Shown here one piece after another: positions 9,584 through 19,808 of a DNA stretch of 64,000 nucleotides; positions within the stretch are counted from its first letter, which is position 1, and each line of letters begins with the position of its first letter. The notes beneath the pieces were generated by a model, which did not search any database, was not told the DNA's origin, and saw only the letters and a list, made by a program, of their open reading frames with translations. Made by a program: the position numbers and the translations under genes. Source of the stretch: Azorhizobium doebereinerae UFLA1-100 (GTDB lineage: Bacteria; Pseudomonadota; Alphaproteobacteria; Rhizobiales; Xanthobacteraceae); assembly GCF_000473085.1 (NCBI RefSeq), contig NZ_AXBA01000001.1, positions 186,001-250,000 on the forward strand. Reading direction: 5' to 3'.

Positions 9584-10816
9584 ATGAGTGCAGGCGTGCC
9601 GGGCAAGCCGGCCTTGATGCCGGTAGCGGATGCCCTGGATCTGGTGACCTCCGGCCTATCGACCCTTCCCGCCGAGAGCATTCCGGTGGCCGACGCCGTG
9701 GGCCGCGTGCTCGCGGAACCCGTCCAAGCGCGACGCAGCCAGCCGCCGGCCGACATGTCCGCCATGGACGGCTATGCCTTCGCGTTTCCCACCACGCTGG
9801 ACATCCCCGCCGAACTGAATCTGATCGGGGAATCCGCGGCGGGCCGCCCGTTCGAGGGCGCCGTCGGGCCAGGCGAGACGGTGCGCATATTCACCGGCGC
9901 GGTGGTGCCGCCAGGGGCGGATACGGTGGTCATCCAGGAGAACACCGCGCGCTCCGGCGCGCGCGTGACCATCACCATTCCGGTCGCCCGCGGCCGCAAC
10001 ATCCGCAAGGCCGGCTTCGATTTCCAGGCCGGGGCGGCGCTTCTGCCTGCCGGCACGCGGCTCACCGCGCGCGACGTGATGCTCGCCGCCGCCGCCAACC
10101 ACCCCACGCTGGCCGTGGCCCGCCGGCCGCGCGTCGGCATCATCCAGACCGGCGACGAACTGGTCTATCCCGGCACCGCCACGGGTGCGCCGTCCGAAGT
10201 GGTGGTGTCGAACGTCTATGGCCTCGCCGCGCTCGCCCGCGGCGTGGGGGCGGAGGTGATCGACCTCGGCCTCGTGCGGGACAGCATGGAAGAGACCCGG
10301 GCCGCCATCCGCCGCGCGGCCGGACAGGGCGTGGACGTGCTGGTGTCGTCCGGCGGCGCATCGGTGGGCGAGCATGACCTGATGGCCCCCGCGCTCACGG
10401 CGGAGGGTGTCACGCTCTCCGTGCACAAGATCGCGCTCCGCCCCGGCAAGCCGCTGATGTACGGCACCGGGACGCTGCGGGCGCTCGGCCTGCCCGGCAA
10501 TCCGGTCTCGGCCTATGTGTGCGCCATCCTGTTCCTGCTGCCCATCCTGCGGCGCCTGCAGGGCGAGAATGCCCCGCTCATGCCGACCCGCCCGGCCCGG
10601 CTCGGCACGTCCATGCCGGCGAACGACAGCCGCATGGATTTCGTGCGCGCTCGCCTGTCCCTGGCCGAGGGCCTGCCTGTGGCGACACCGCTCCCGGCCC
10701 AGGACAGCAGCATGCTCTCGGCCCTCGCTTTGGCCGATTGCCTGCTGATTCGCCCGTCTTTCGCCCCGGCGGCGGAGCCCGGCGCGCCATGCGAGATCAT
10801 CCCGCTCAACGGGTGA
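9584..10816 (+). CDS. moeA: Molybdopterin molybdenumtransferase MoeA
   Basis: Inserts molybdate into adenylated molybdopterin. The 410 residues start at ATG 9584, one base after the moaC stop; an in-frame ATG 35 codons upstream lies inside moaC and gives a non-family sequence. Motifs in order are [10 protein letters not shown] (domain II/III hinge), [43 protein letters not shown] (MoCF/MogA-like fold) and [11 protein letters not shown], with the C-terminal domain IV barrel complete. It forms a coupled pair with moaC. Confidence 0.96.
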   Translation: MSAGVPGKPALMPVADALDLVTSGLSTLPAESIPVADAVGRVLAEPVQARRSQPPADMSAMDGYAFAFPTTLDIPAELNLIGESAAGRPFEGAVGPGETVRIFTGAVVPPGADTVVIQENTARSGARVTITIPVARGRNIRKAGFDFQAGAALLPAGTRLTARDVMLAAAANHPTLAVARRPRVGIIQTGDELVYPGTATGAPSEVVVSNVYGLAALARGVGAEVIDLGLVRDSMEETRAAIRRAAGQGVDVLVSSGGASVGEHDLMAPALTAEGVTLSVHKIALRPGKPLMYGTGTLRALGLPGNPVSAYVCAILFLLPILRRLQGENAPLMPTRPARLGTSMPANDSRMDFVRARLSLAEGLPVATPLPAQDSSMLSALALADCLLIRPSFAPAAEPGAPCEIIPLNG

Positions 10817-10846
10817 CGGCGCGTTTACCTCATGTTGAGGCTTGTG

Positions 10847-10887
10847 GAACAAAAAAGAAACAGCTACACCATGTTCTTGATTTGTTT
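10847..10887 (+). promoter_or_regulatory. Two candidate SOS (LexA) boxes upstream of lexA
   Basis: The alphaproteobacterial LexA box is GTTC-N7-GTTC, or its complement GAAC-N7-GAAC. Here GAAC-N7-AAAC occupies 10847-10861 and GTTC-N7-GTTT occupies 10873-10887. Each has one mismatch in eight, and they lie 78 and 52 bases before the lexA ATG. The position fits autoregulation of lexA by its own product. Confidence 0.5.
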
Positions 10888-10938
10888 CGCAGCCGGCGGG
10901 CAGATCGGGACCCGGGACGGCATGGGGCGGAACCACGC

Positions 10939-11649
10939 ATGCTCACGCGCAAACAATATGATCTTCTGCGCTTCATCCACGAGCGGCTGAAGGAGACGGG
11001 CGTTCCGCCCTCCTTCGACGAGATGAAGGAGGCGCTGGATCTGCGCTCCAAGTCGGGCATCCACCGGCTGATCACCGCCCTGGAGGAGCGCGGCTTCATC
11101 CGCCGCCTGCCCAACCGGGCGCGCGCGCTGGAAGTGGTGCGCCTGCCGGACAGCGCGGCGCCCGGTCTGGCCGCTGCGCGCAGCTCGGCCCGCGGCTTCT
11201 CGCCGAGCGTCATCGAAGGCAGCCTCGGCCGGGTGCGCCCGGTAATCGACGACGAGGAGGCTGCGACGATGGTGGCGGTCCCGGTCATGGGCCGCATCGC
11301 CGCCGGATCGCCCATCTCCGCCATCCAGAGCCGCAGCCACACGCTGAACCTGCCGCCCGAGATGCTGGGCGCGGGCGAGCATTTCGCGCTCGAAGTGCGC
11401 GGCGACAGCATGATCGAGGCCGGCATTCTGGACGGCGATACGGTGCTGATCCGCAAGACCGAATCCGCCGAGACCGGCGACATCATCGTGGCGCTGGTGG
11501 ACGACGAGGAAGCCACCCTGAAGCGGCTGCGCCGCAAGGGCGCCTCCATCGCGCTCGAGGCCGCCAATCCGGCCTATGAGACCCGCATCTTCGGCCCCGA
11601 TCGGGTGCGCGTGCAGGGACGCCTTGTCGGCCTCATCCGCCGCTATTGA
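10939..11649 (+). CDS. lexA: SOS-response repressor LexA
   Basis: Represses DNA-damage genes and is inactivated by RecA-stimulated self-cleavage. The 236 residues start at ATG 10939 ([12 protein letters not shown]) with GGGGCGG upstream; the same frame is open far upstream inside moeA, but that part is a shadow. The N-terminal winged helix (residues 1-65) contains the [21 protein letters not shown] recognition region. The C-terminal peptidase has the Ala-Gly cleavage site in GRIAAGSP (near residue 120), nucleophile Ser in GDSMIEAGI and the general-base Lys near ATLKRL. A longer linker between the domains is common in alphaproteobacteria. Confidence 0.96.
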   Translation: MLTRKQYDLLRFIHERLKETGVPPSFDEMKEALDLRSKSGIHRLITALEERGFIRRLPNRARALEVVRLPDSAAPGLAAARSSARGFSPSVIEGSLGRVRPVIDDEEAATMVAVPVMGRIAAGSPISAIQSRSHTLNLPPEMLGAGEHFALEVRGDSMIEAGILDGDTVLIRKTESAETGDIIVALVDDEEATLKRLRRKGASIALEAANPAYETRIFGPDRVRVQGRLVGLIRRY

Positions 11650-11694
11650 GGCCTGTCCGTAAGGGCCGGCGTTCACGTCGGCGCCGGGCTTGCC

Positions 11695-12610
11695 TCAATC
11701 AGGGGCACTGCGGGCATCATCTTCCGCCCGCGGGACATCAGGGCCCTCGTCCGGCGCGGCAAGGGCGGGCAGCACCGGCATCCAGGGCCGTTGCACGCCC
11801 GGCACACGCGTCGGCACCTCGCGCCAGCGGGCTGCATAGGCCTGGGAAGATAGCTGCACAGCGCCTGGGGGTGGTGCGGACGGCCTGGACGGAGGCCGCG
11901 CCACGAGATCCCTGCCCACGATCGGACCTGTCCCGCTCGCCCCGCCGGACGTATGTCCTTCCCTCTGACCTGGAGCGGAGCTGGAGACGGACGGGCCCAG
12001 GGGGCGCGGCGACGCGGGCCCTGCGGAGACAGTTGCCGGCGGATCGGCACGCGTAGCGGCGACCGACGGCATGGTGAGGCGCAGTTCGCCCTGCTCCGCC
12101 CGGCTGGCTCCCTCTCCACTCAAGCTCGATCCGGCCGCCGCTGCCCCTCCGGCCATACCCGTCCCCTCCGCACCAACGCCCCTCCCGCCTTGCCTGTCCG
12201 CATCCGCTCCACCGGAGCCCGGCCCGCCGGCTTGCGAAGGCATGTTCATGTTGCGCGCGATCGCCTGGGCACGTGCCGCGGCGCGGTCCGCCTGGAACTG
12301 CCGACGCAGGGACGCCCGGTGATCCGCCGCCATGCGGCGCGGCCGTGGCGGACCGGCGATCCCGGCGGACGCGCCCTCGGGTCCGGCTAGGTTCGAAGGG
12401 GCAAGGCCAGGCTCGTCGCCCTCCGGCAGGCCGGCAAGAGCCACCAGCGGGGCCGCATCTCGCCCGGCGTCCACTCCAGGCCCCGGGCCGGACACGGCCG
12501 GGACCGCAGCGGCGCCCATGCGGCGCGCCTGCCCGGCGGGTCCGGACGGGCTGGCCGCGTCCGGTGCGGCGGTTCCCGCGTCAACCGGGGCCGCCGCCGT
12601 CCGCCCAGCC
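11695..12610 (-). other. Out-of-frame Pro/Gly/Ala-rich continuation of comEC (possible frameshifted 3' end)
   Basis: Downstream of the ComEC competence domain a different minus-strand frame stays open to a stop at 11695. It encodes about 300 low-complexity residues, including LRRQFQADRAAARAQAIARN. It ends in RWREVPTRVPGVQRPWMP, which resembles the normal ComEC tail, where an R-P-W motif closes the chain. The annotated comEC frame over the same DNA reads as an Arg/Pro-rich shadow. One extra G in the GGGG at about 12611-12614 would join the two into one protein of roughly 1,010 residues. Sequencing error, a true frameshift mutation and a chance open frame are all possible. Confidence 0.45.
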
Positions 12611-14741
12611 CCTCCTTGCGAAACAGGGCCACAGTGCCGGTGCGGGCCAGCGCGCCGGGCGAGAAGACGCGGGCGCCGCAATCCTTCGGCGCGGGCACCG
12701 GCGTGACCAGGATCGTCACCTCCCGGCACGCCGCCGCGAGCCCCTCCGGCCGGCGCGAGACGGCTAGCACGCCCCCACCCGGCAGAGGCGCGCGGCAGGC
12801 GTCCGCATCGCAGCTGAAGCCCGCCGCCAGATCTTTGGTCTCCGACGTCCGGGGATCGGCCTCCCGCGAGAGCCACTGCTCCACCGCGAGCCGGCTGCTC
12901 CTGGCGCCGGTCACGCTGAGCCTCCCGTCCGAGCCCCGCACTGCTACGGTCTGCCCGTTGGGCGCAATGAGCACGTCGGGGCGCAGCGCCGGCCCGAGCA
13001 GCAGGACGGCCGCCACGGCCGGCGGGATGGCGAGCGCCGCCAGCCAGCCGCGCAGCAGGCAGAGACACAGCAGGGCAATAGTGGCTGCGCCCGCCGCGCC
13101 CGGCCCAACCCAGTCGGTGCGGGTATCGGCGCCGGGCAGCGCGGCGACCATGTCCGATACCCGCACCATGATGTCGAGGCCCCACCCCATGACCGGCCAG
13201 GCGATGAAATCCCAGCCGAAAGGCATCAGCAGCACGCCCATCAGGCCGAAAGGCATGACCAGGAATTCCACCGCCGGCATGGCGCAGAGATTGGCCAGGA
13301 GGCCGAACACGCCGACCCGCTGGAAATGCAGCGCCGCATAGGGTGCGGTGGCGGCGCCGGCCACGATCGAGGTGAGCGAGAGCGCGGCGAGGAACAGGCC
13401 GGCGCGCGCCGCCAACTGCCAAACGAGCGCCCCCTTCGCCGGCCGGGCGCGCAGGCCGCTCCAATGCTCGTACGCCGCCACCAGGGCGAGGGTCGCGGCG
13501 AACGACATCTGCGTGCCCGCCTCAAGGATCGCCTGCGGCCCCAGCGCCAGCACCAGCATGGCCGCCACCGCCACGGTGCGCAGCGTCAGGGCGGAGCGGC
13601 CCGCCATCACCCCAATGAGGACGATGCCGAGCATGAAGAAGGAGCGCTGCGCCGGCCAGTCGTTGCCCGAGAGCAGGAGATAGATGCCGCTGCCGCCGAG
13701 GGCCACGAGCGCCGCGGCGGTCTTGATGGGGAAGCCCAGCGCCAGCGGCGGAATGGCGGCGAGCAGGCCGCGCACCAGGAAGAACAGCGTGCCCGCCACC
13801 ATCGCCATGTGCAGGCCGGAGATGGACAGGACATGGGTGAGGCCCGACACCCGCATGCTTTCTTCAACCTCCGGCGCCACTGACGCGCGGTCGCCCACCA
13901 CCAGCGCCACGGCAATGTCGGCGGCGGTGCCGCTCAAGGATTGGCGGATCCGGGTCCCCACCGTCCGCCGCACGTCCTCGATCAGGGAGCCGAGCCGGAC
14001 GCTGAACGGTGGATCCCCCGGCGGGGAGATGATCCTGGGCCGGCCGAGCCCGAAGCCCACCGCATCGATGCCCCGGAACCAGATAGCCCGGCCGAAATCA
14101 TGCCCCCCTGGCACCACCGCCTCCACCGGCGGCAGAAGGCGGGCCAGGACCGACACCGGCGTTCCCGTGGGCGGCGCGGTGCCGCGGCCGAGCGAGAGGC
14201 GCACCAGCGCCGGCCGCTCCGAAAGCCCGCGCCCCTCCGCCGCGGTGACGCGCAGCAGCACCCGGTCCGCCTTGGGCCTGCGCTCCACCTGCTCGATGAA
14301 GCCGGTCAGCCGCACCGGCCCCGGCGGCGGTGGCAGGACCGGATGGGAGATCCGCGCCGTCTGAAGCGTCGCCAGGGCGAATCCCGCCGAGATCGCGGCG
14401 GCACCGAGCAAGAGCGCGAAGGTGACGGGACGCGTCCGCGCCACGAACGCCGCCAGCGTCAGCGCGCCGGCAAGTCCCATAGCGGCGGGAAGCGAGGGTT
14501 CCTGCGCCGCGCCGAAATAGATCAGGATGCCGCAGCCAAACAGCACCGGCAGCCACAGGATCAGCCGTCCGGAGGCCGCCTCCGCTCGTGCATCGGCCAG
14601 GATGCGGTCGCGCAGCCGGCCCAGCAGGGCGCCGGGCCAGAACGGGGCGGGCACGAAGACCGGCCGCGCCACGGCGCCGCCGAGCACGCCGGCGATGGCG
14701 CCGAGCGGCCGCTGCCCGCCCCTGTCCCGACCGCGCTCCAT
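12387..14741 (-). CDS. comEC: ComEC/Rec2 family DNA-uptake channel protein
   Basis: Inner-membrane channel that carries single-stranded DNA into the cytoplasm during transformation. The 784-residue frame has N-terminal membrane segments, a DUF4131 / OB-like periplasmic domain (about residues 140-270), then the Competence domain starting near residue 290. That domain carries the hallmark [18 protein letters not shown] and many transmembrane helices to about residue 600. A soluble C-terminal part ([14 protein letters not shown]) follows, the remnant beta-lactamase-like region seen in alphaproteobacteria; metal ligands are not apparent. After about residue 710 the sequence becomes Arg/Pro-rich, and the real tail may be in another frame. 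It is divergent from gltX, the usual neighbour. Confidence 0.9.
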   Translation of the reverse strand: MERGRDRGGQRPLGAIAGVLGGAVARPVFVPAPFWPGALLGRLRDRILADARAEAASGRLILWLPVLFGCGILIYFGAAQEPSLPAAMGLAGALTLAAFVARTRPVTFALLLGAAAISAGFALATLQTARISHPVLPPPPGPVRLTGFIEQVERRPKADRVLLRVTAAEGRGLSERPALVRLSLGRGTAPPTGTPVSVLARLLPPVEAVVPGGHDFGRAIWFRGIDAVGFGLGRPRIISPPGDPPFSVRLGSLIEDVRRTVGTRIRQSLSGTAADIAVALVVGDRASVAPEVEESMRVSGLTHVLSISGLHMAMVAGTLFFLVRGLLAAIPPLALGFPIKTAAALVALGGSGIYLLLSGNDWPAQRSFFMLGIVLIGVMAGRSALTLRTVAVAAMLVLALGPQAILEAGTQMSFAATLALVAAYEHWSGLRARPAKGALVWQLAARAGLFLAALSLTSIVAGAATAPYAALHFQRVGVFGLLANLCAMPAVEFLVMPFGLMGVLLMPFGWDFIAWPVMGWGLDIMVRVSDMVAALPGADTRTDWVGPGAAGAATIALLCLCLLRGWLAALAIPPAVAAVLLLGPALRPDVLIAPNGQTVAVRGSDGRLSVTGARSSRLAVEQWLSREADPRTSETKDLAAGFSCDADACRAPLPGGGVLAVSRRPEGLAAACREVTILVTPVPAPKDCGARVFSPGALARTGTVALFRKEGLGGRRRPRLTREPPHRTRPARPDPPGRRAAWAPLRSRPCPARGLEWTPGEMRPRWWLLPACRRATSLALPLRT

Positions 14742-14878
14742 CGGCCGTGTTCCTTCATCCCCCCGCCTATGCTACACGGGCGCCGCTCGTGCGCCACGCT
14801 GGCGTGTCCATCGGCCTCTTGCGGGCCGCGCACGGCCACCGCATCGCGCGCTCCACCTCCCACCCCCGGCCTTGTCAG

Positions 14879-16294
14879 ATGTCGCAGATCGTCACCCGCT
14901 TTGCTCCCTCCCCCACGGGCTTTCTGCATATTGGCGGCGCCCGCACCGCGCTGTTCAACTGGCTCTATTCCAAGGCCAAGGGCGGGAAGATGCTGCTGCG
15001 CATCGAGGATACCGACCGCCAGCGCTCCACCAAGGAAGCCATCGACGCCATCATCGAGGGCCTGACATGGCTCGGCATCGATTGGGACGGGGAGGTGATC
15101 TACCAGTTCGCCCGCGCCGAGCGGCACCGTGCGGCGGTGGAGGAGATGCTGGCGCGCGGCAACGCCTATCCCTGCTATGCGACGCCGGCCGAGTTGGACG
15201 AGATGCGCGAACTGGCCCGCAAGGAGGGCCGTCCGCCGCGCTATGACGGCCGCTGGCGCGACCGCCCGGCCTCCGAGCGTCCCACGGACCGGCAGCCGGT
15301 GATCCGCCTGCGCGCGCCGCAGGAGGGCGTGACCGTGATCGAGGATCAGGTGCAGGGCACCGTGACCTTCCCGAACAAGGATCTGGACGACCTCGTGCTG
15401 CTGCGCTCGGACGGCACGCCCACCTACATGCTGGCGGTGGTGGTGGACGACCACGACATGGGCATCACCAACATCATCCGCGGCGACGACCATCTCACCA
15501 ACGCCGCCCGGCAGACGCAGATCTACAATGCGCTGGGCTGGGACGTGCCGCGCATGGCGCACATTCCGCTGATCCACGGCCCGGACGGCGCCAAGCTCTC
15601 CAAGCGTCACGGCGCCCTGGGGGTGGATGCCTATCGCGACATGGGCTACCTGCCCGCAGCGCTGCGCAACTATCTGGTGCGCCTCGGCTGGAGCCATGGC
15701 GACCAGGAGATCTTCTCCACGCAGGAGATGGTCGAGCACTTCGATCTTGACCATGTGGGCCGCTCTGCGGCGCGCTTCGATTTCCAGAAGCTGGAGAACA
15801 TCAACGGCCATTACATGCGCGCCACGCCCGACCAGGAGCTGTTCGACGCGCTGATGGGCCTCGTTCCGCACCTGCCGGATGCCGAGCGCCGGCTGGCCCG
15901 GCTGACGCCGGAGCGCCGGACGCAGTTGCTCACGGCTCTGCCCGGCCTCAAGGAGCGGGCGAAGACGCTCACGGAACTGCTCGACAATGCGGAGTTCATC
16001 TTCGCCGAGCGACCGCTGCCGCTGGAAGAGAAGGCCGCGGCCATCCTCACCGCCGAGGCGCGCACACACATCGCGGCCCTGCTGCCGCAGTTGGAGGCGG
16101 CGGACTGGAGCGCGGCGGCCACCGAGGGCGTGGTACGCGGCTATGCGGAGACGGCGGGCGTCAAGCTCGGCGCCGTGGCCCAGCCGTTGCGCGCGGCCCT
16201 TACCGGGCGCACCACCTCGCCGCCGGTGTTCGACGTCTTCGTCGTCCTCGGACGCACGGAAAGCCTTGCCCGCCTGAAAGACCAGGCAGCGTGA
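14879..16294 (+). CDS. gltX: Glutamyl-tRNA synthetase
   Basis: Class I aminoacyl-tRNA synthetase that charges tRNA-Glu (and, in bacteria lacking GlnRS, tRNA-Gln). The 471 residues start at ATG 14879 ([14 protein letters not shown]). The HIGH-type motif [13 protein letters not shown] is near residues 14-26 and the KMSKS-type loop KLSKRHG near residue 240. The anticodon-binding domain follows. The frame is open upstream to 14588, but that part is low-complexity and opposite comEC's start. No strong Shine-Dalgarno is seen. Hyphomicrobiales often have two GluRS copies; this one lies in the conserved comEC-gltX position. Confidence 0.96.
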   Translation: MSQIVTRFAPSPTGFLHIGGARTALFNWLYSKAKGGKMLLRIEDTDRQRSTKEAIDAIIEGLTWLGIDWDGEVIYQFARAERHRAAVEEMLARGNAYPCYATPAELDEMRELARKEGRPPRYDGRWRDRPASERPTDRQPVIRLRAPQEGVTVIEDQVQGTVTFPNKDLDDLVLLRSDGTPTYMLAVVVDDHDMGITNIIRGDDHLTNAARQTQIYNALGWDVPRMAHIPLIHGPDGAKLSKRHGALGVDAYRDMGYLPAALRNYLVRLGWSHGDQEIFSTQEMVEHFDLDHVGRSAARFDFQKLENINGHYMRATPDQELFDALMGLVPHLPDAERRLARLTPERRTQLLTALPGLKERAKTLTELLDNAEFIFAERPLPLEEKAAAILTAEARTHIAALLPQLEAADWSAAATEGVVRGYAETAGVKLGAVAQPLRAALTGRTTSPPVFDVFVVLGRTESLARLKDQAA

Positions 16295-16307
16295 CGGGAG
16301 TTCGCAG

Positions 16308-16607
16308 ATGAAGGCGGCAGCAGCTATTTTGGCCGGCATGACCTCGAATCGCCGGGCTCCGGTAGCCGACCCAGCCACGGGCGAACTGCACTTGGACCTC
16401 AAGGGTCTCAAATGCCCCATGCCGGCCCTGCGCACCCGCAAGGCGCTGGCCACGGCGATGCCCGGCACCCGCCTCGTGGTGGAATGCACGGACCCCATGT
16501 CGGTGATCGACATTCCCCACCTCGCCGCCGAGACAGGAAACACGTTCGAGGGCCGGACGCTGGAAGACGGCGTCATCACCTTCCGGCTGCGCAAGACCAA
16601 CGCCTGA
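16308..16607 (+). CDS. TusA/SirA-like sulfurtransferase family protein
   Basis: A 99-residue protein with the TusA-family CPMP signature (LKGLKCPMPALRTRKAL, catalytic-type Cys near residue 36) and the downstream ECTDPMSVIDIPHLA strand-helix. TusA-like proteins relay persulfide sulfur in tRNA thiolation, molybdenum cofactor and other sulfur pathways; the paralogue cannot be resolved here. ATG 16308 has GGGAG upstream; MTSNRR at residue 11 is an alternative start. It follows gltX by 13 bp and is probably co-transcribed. The usual gltA neighbour of gltX is absent. Confidence 0.88.
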   Translation: MKAAAAILAGMTSNRRAPVADPATGELHLDLKGLKCPMPALRTRKALATAMPGTRLVVECTDPMSVIDIPHLAAETGNTFEGRTLEDGVITFRLRKTNA

Positions 16608-16612
16608 ACACC

Positions 16613-16638
16613 AACGCCTGACCATCGGGTCAGGCGTT
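16613..16638. terminator. Hairpin between convergent genes, likely bidirectional terminator
   Basis: A perfect 11-bp stem (AACGCCTGACC / GGTCAGGCGTT) with an ATCG tetraloop sits in the 42-bp space between the TusA-like gene and the convergent amidohydrolase. There is no long T run on either side, so termination efficiency is uncertain, but position and stem strength fit. Confidence 0.6.
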
Positions 16639-16649
16639 CTCGTAACCCT

Positions 16650-17816
16650 TCAGAGCGGCATGGCCGTTTCCACGAGGCGCACCCAATAGGACGTGCCGAA
16701 CGGAATGGCCTCGTCGTTGAAATTGTAGCGCGGGTTGTGCAGCCCCGCGCTCGGGCCATTGCCGACGAAGATGAAGGCGCCTGGACGGGCCTCCAGCATG
16801 AAGGAGAAATCCTCCGCGCCCATCATGGGCGGCACGTTGGTGTCCACCTTGTCGGTGCCCGCCACCTCCGCCGCGATGCGGGCCGCGAATGCCGCCTGCT
16901 CGGCATGGTTCACGGTGACCGGATAGCCATCCACCCAATTCAGCTTGGCTGTGGCGCCGTAAGCGGCGGCGATGCCCTCCACGATGGCCGGCAGGCGGGC
17001 CTGGAGCATCTTGCGCACCTCGGGCTTCAGCGTGCGCGCCGTGCCGGTGAGCTGGGCGGTCTGCGGGATCACATTCTCCACCGCGCCGGCATGGAACATG
17101 GTGATGGAGACCACCGCCGATTCCAGCGGATCGACGTTGCGCGCCACCACCTGCTGGAGGCCCATGACGATGGCCGAGCCGACGAGCACCGGGTCCACGC
17201 CCTGGTGCGGCTTGGCGGCATGGGCGCCGCGCCCGTCGATGAAAATCTCCAGCCGGTCGGTGGAGGCCATGATGGCGCCGGGCCGCAGCGCGAACTGGCC
17301 GAGCGGAATGCCCGGCTGATTGTGCATGCCGTAGATCTCCTGCGGCGCGAAGCGCTCCAGGAGGCCATCCTCGATCATCGCGCGGGCACCGCCCTCGCCT
17401 TCCTCGGCGGGCTGGAAGATCAGGATGGCGGTGCCGGCGAAGGCACGGGTCTCGGCCAGGTGCCGGGCGGCGCCGAGCAGCATGGCGGTGTGGCCGTCAT
17501 GGCCGCAGGCATGCATCTGGCCGGCATTCTGCGAGGCATAAGGCAGGCCGGTCTCTTCCAGGATGGGCAGCGCATCCATGTCGGCGCGCAGGCCGATCAC
17601 CTGCCCCTTGCCCGGCGAGCGCCCGCGGATCACCGCCACGACGCCGCTGCGGCCGATGCCCGTCACCACCTCGTCGCAGCCGAAGGAGCGGAGCTTGTCC
17701 GCCACGAAGCCGGAGGTGCGCGGCAGGTCGAACATGAGCTCGGGAAACTGATGCAGATCGCGCCGCCACGCGGCGATCTCGGCGGCGGTGTCGGCGATGC
17801 GGTTGAGAACGGGCAT
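16650..17816 (-). CDS. M20 family metallo-amidohydrolase (hippurate-hydrolase / HipO-like)
   Basis: A 388-residue cytosolic enzyme that hydrolyses N-acyl or amide bonds of amino acids. Di-metal site motifs of the M20D subfamily are present: MHACGHDGHTAMLLGAA (about residue 90), PAEEGEGGARAM (about 125), MHNQPG (about 152) and MMGAEDFSFM near the C-terminus. The dimerisation lid domain lies between about 175 and 290. The start at 17816 has AGGAG 8 bases upstream and gives MPVLNRIADTAAEIAAWRRDLH, the typical N-terminus; the frame is open further upstream but the sequence there is unlike the family. The natural substrate is not deducible. Confidence 0.9.
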   Translation of the reverse strand: MPVLNRIADTAAEIAAWRRDLHQFPELMFDLPRTSGFVADKLRSFGCDEVVTGIGRSGVVAVIRGRSPGKGQVIGLRADMDALPILEETGLPYASQNAGQMHACGHDGHTAMLLGAARHLAETRAFAGTAILIFQPAEEGEGGARAMIEDGLLERFAPQEIYGMHNQPGIPLGQFALRPGAIMASTDRLEIFIDGRGAHAAKPHQGVDPVLVGSAIVMGLQQVVARNVDPLESAVVSITMFHAGAVENVIPQTAQLTGTARTLKPEVRKMLQARLPAIVEGIAAAYGATAKLNWVDGYPVTVNHAEQAAFAARIAAEVAGTDKVDTNVPPMMGAEDFSFMLEARPGAFIFVGNGPSAGLHNPRYNFNDEAIPFGTSYWVRLVETAMPL

Positions 17817-17973
17817 GGATCGGCTCCTGTCGGCATGGACAGGTTGGAACCGGCGCCGAGAGGGGTCAAGGGCCATGCTGCGGCGCACACCATACGGTCG
17901 GAAAGACGGCCGGCCCGACCGCTCGCTCGACACGGCGGCGGCAGGGAGGTGGCGGGGACATGGGATTAGGAAG

Positions 17974-18049
17974 TGGTGAGCCCGTCGGGATTCGAACCCG
18001 AGACCCCATGATTAAAAGTCACGTGCTCTACCGGCTGAGCTACGGGCTC
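17974..18049 (-). tRNA. tRNA-Lys(TTT)
   Basis: The minus strand folds as a complete cloverleaf of 76 nt including an encoded CCA. The acceptor stem is GAGCCCG / CGGGCTC with discriminator A, and the T arm carries GGTTCGAATCC. The seven-base anticodon loop CTTTTAA gives anticodon TTT, reading AAA/AAG. No integrated element is seen next to this copy. Confidence 0.97.
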
Positions 18050-18192
18050 ACTGAAGGTGCGTGGTAGGCTGCGGCGCGCGCAGGGTCAAGGGACCCCGGC
18101 CACGGAGGTGTGCGCCGCCCACGGGCGGGCCCGGCAAAAACGCAAACGGGGCCCGCGCGGGACCCCGTCGACGATACACGGCCCCGGGTGCC

Positions 18193-18444
18193 TCAGCCGC
18201 CCATGGCCTTTTCCGCCGCTTCCATGGCCTTGGCCTTGGGATTGGCGGTGCAGTAGGCCTTCATCTTGGTGTCCATGTCGGCGGCCATCTTGTCGGTGGC
18301 GGCGTCGCCGGTCTTGGGCGTCGGGCCTGCGGCGGCGGCGAGCTTGAGATAGTCCGCGCAGCTCATGTTCGGGTCGGAGACCTGGGCCAGGGAGGGCGTG
18401 GCACCGAGGGCGGCCGCGAGGAGGAGGATCGAAGAAATACGCAC
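18193..18444 (-). CDS. HdeA/HdeB-like small periplasmic protein
   Basis: An 83-residue protein with a clear signal peptide (MRISSILLLAAALGATPSLA, cut near residue 20). The mature part MSCADYLKLAAAAG...MKAYCTANPKAKAMEAAEKA has one Cys at each end of a small helical core, the pattern of HdeA/HdeB acid-stress chaperones, which form a single disulfide and protect periplasmic proteins at low pH. Alphaproteobacterial versions are diverged and their role in acid stress is not proven. It stands alone and is divergent from the aldo/keto reductase across about 250 bp in which only promoters are expected. Confidence 0.7.
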   Translation of the reverse strand: MRISSILLLAAALGATPSLAQVSDPNMSCADYLKLAAAAGPTPKTGDAATDKMAADMDTKMKAYCTANPKAKAMEAAEKAMGG

Positions 18445-18695
18445 GATGTTTCCTTATACCTAGAGCGGTACGGATATACGCACGATTCGCATGACGGCAA
18501 AGCGAACATTCGGACCGCGACCAATAAAGAGCCGGCCGGTTCCCACTCCGTTTCGAAGAACAGACCAGACGAGCTTCCGCAACGTCGCCCCGAAAGGACG
18601 GCGGGACTCACATATTTGGCGCCCTGCACCTCTCGGCGCGAGACATGGCGGGTGATAGCTCTGTCATCCGCCTTTTTCCAATCTGGAGATTTTCC

Positions 18696-19676
18696 ATGGA
18701 TTACGTGAAGCTCGGCCGCACCGGCCTTGAGGTCTCGCGCCTGTGCCTCGGTTGCATGAGCTACGGCGCCCCCGACCGCGGCACGCATCCCTGGTCGCTG
18801 CCCGAAGACGAAAGCCGCCCCTTCATCCGCAAGGCACTGGACAGCGGCATCACCTTCTTCGACACCGCGAACGTCTATTCTGACGGCACCAGCGAGGAAT
18901 TCCTCGGCCGCGCGATCAAGGATTTCGCCCGCCGCGACGACCTCGTCATCGCCACCAAGGTGTTCAACCGCATGCGCCCCGGCCCGAACGGCGCCGGCCT
19001 GTCGCGCAAGGCGATCCTCAACGAGATCGACAACAGCCTGCGGCGGCTGGGCACCGATTACGTGGACCTCTACCAGATCCACCGCTGGGACTATGGGACG
19101 CCCATCGAGGAGACGCTGGAGGCGCTCGATACGGTGGTTCGCACCGGCAAGGCCCGCTATATCGGCGCCTCCTCCATGCATGCGTGGCAGTTCGCCAAGG
19201 CGCTGGCGTTGCAGGAGCGCCACGGGTGGGCACGCTTCGTCAGCATGCAGAACTACGTGAACCTGCTCTATCGCGAGGAGGAGCGGGACATGCTGCCGCT
19301 GTGCGCCGATGCCGGCATCGGTGTCATTCCGTGGAGCCCGCTGGCGCGCGGCCGCCTCACCCGGCCCTGGAGCGAGGGCAGCGCCCGCTCGGAGACCGAC
19401 GAATTCGGCAAGACGCTCTATGCCGCCACCGCCGACGCCGACCGCCAGGTGGTGGAGCAGGTCGCGGCCATCGCCGCCGCGCGCGGTGTGCCGGCGGCCC
19501 AGGTGGCCCTGGCCTGGGTGCTGCAGAAGTCCGAGATCACCGCCCCCATCGTCGGCGCCACCAAGCCAGTCCATCTCGACGATGCCGTGGCGGCGCTCTC
19601 CCTCAAGCTGGAGCCGGCGGAGATCGCCGCCCTGGAAGCCCCTTACGTCCCCCACGCCGTGGTCGGCTTCAAATAG
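18696..19676 (+). CDS. Aldo/keto reductase (YajO/Tas-like)
   Basis: A 326-residue NADPH-dependent oxidoreductase of the AKR barrel family. The start ATG 18696 gives MDYVKLGRTGLEVSRLCLGCM, the standard N-terminal strand; a frame extension upstream lacks homology character. The catalytic tetrad is visible: Asp and Tyr in FFDTANVYSDG (about residues 53-62), Lys in IATKVF (about 87) and His in YQIHRWD (about 127). The cofactor-binding IGVIPWSPLARGRLT and C-terminal GATKPVHLDDAV follow. Length and motifs resemble the YajO/Tas subgroup; the aldehyde substrate is unknown. Confidence 0.92.
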   Translation: MDYVKLGRTGLEVSRLCLGCMSYGAPDRGTHPWSLPEDESRPFIRKALDSGITFFDTANVYSDGTSEEFLGRAIKDFARRDDLVIATKVFNRMRPGPNGAGLSRKAILNEIDNSLRRLGTDYVDLYQIHRWDYGTPIEETLEALDTVVRTGKARYIGASSMHAWQFAKALALQERHGWARFVSMQNYVNLLYREEERDMLPLCADAGIGVIPWSPLARGRLTRPWSEGSARSETDEFGKTLYAATADADRQVVEQVAAIAAARGVPAAQVALAWVLQKSEITAPIVGATKPVHLDDAVAALSLKLEPAEIAALEAPYVPHAVVGFK

Positions 19677-19808
19677 CCGGCCCCTTGGCGGCCGTGTCAT
19701 CCACGACGCGGCCGCCGAGGGAAACGGAGCCAGGGCCGCAAGCTCGCTTGCTTCTCGCCACGTGGTGACCTAAGCGACTGTTCGGTGGGACGTTCCCCGG
19801 GGGTTCGC

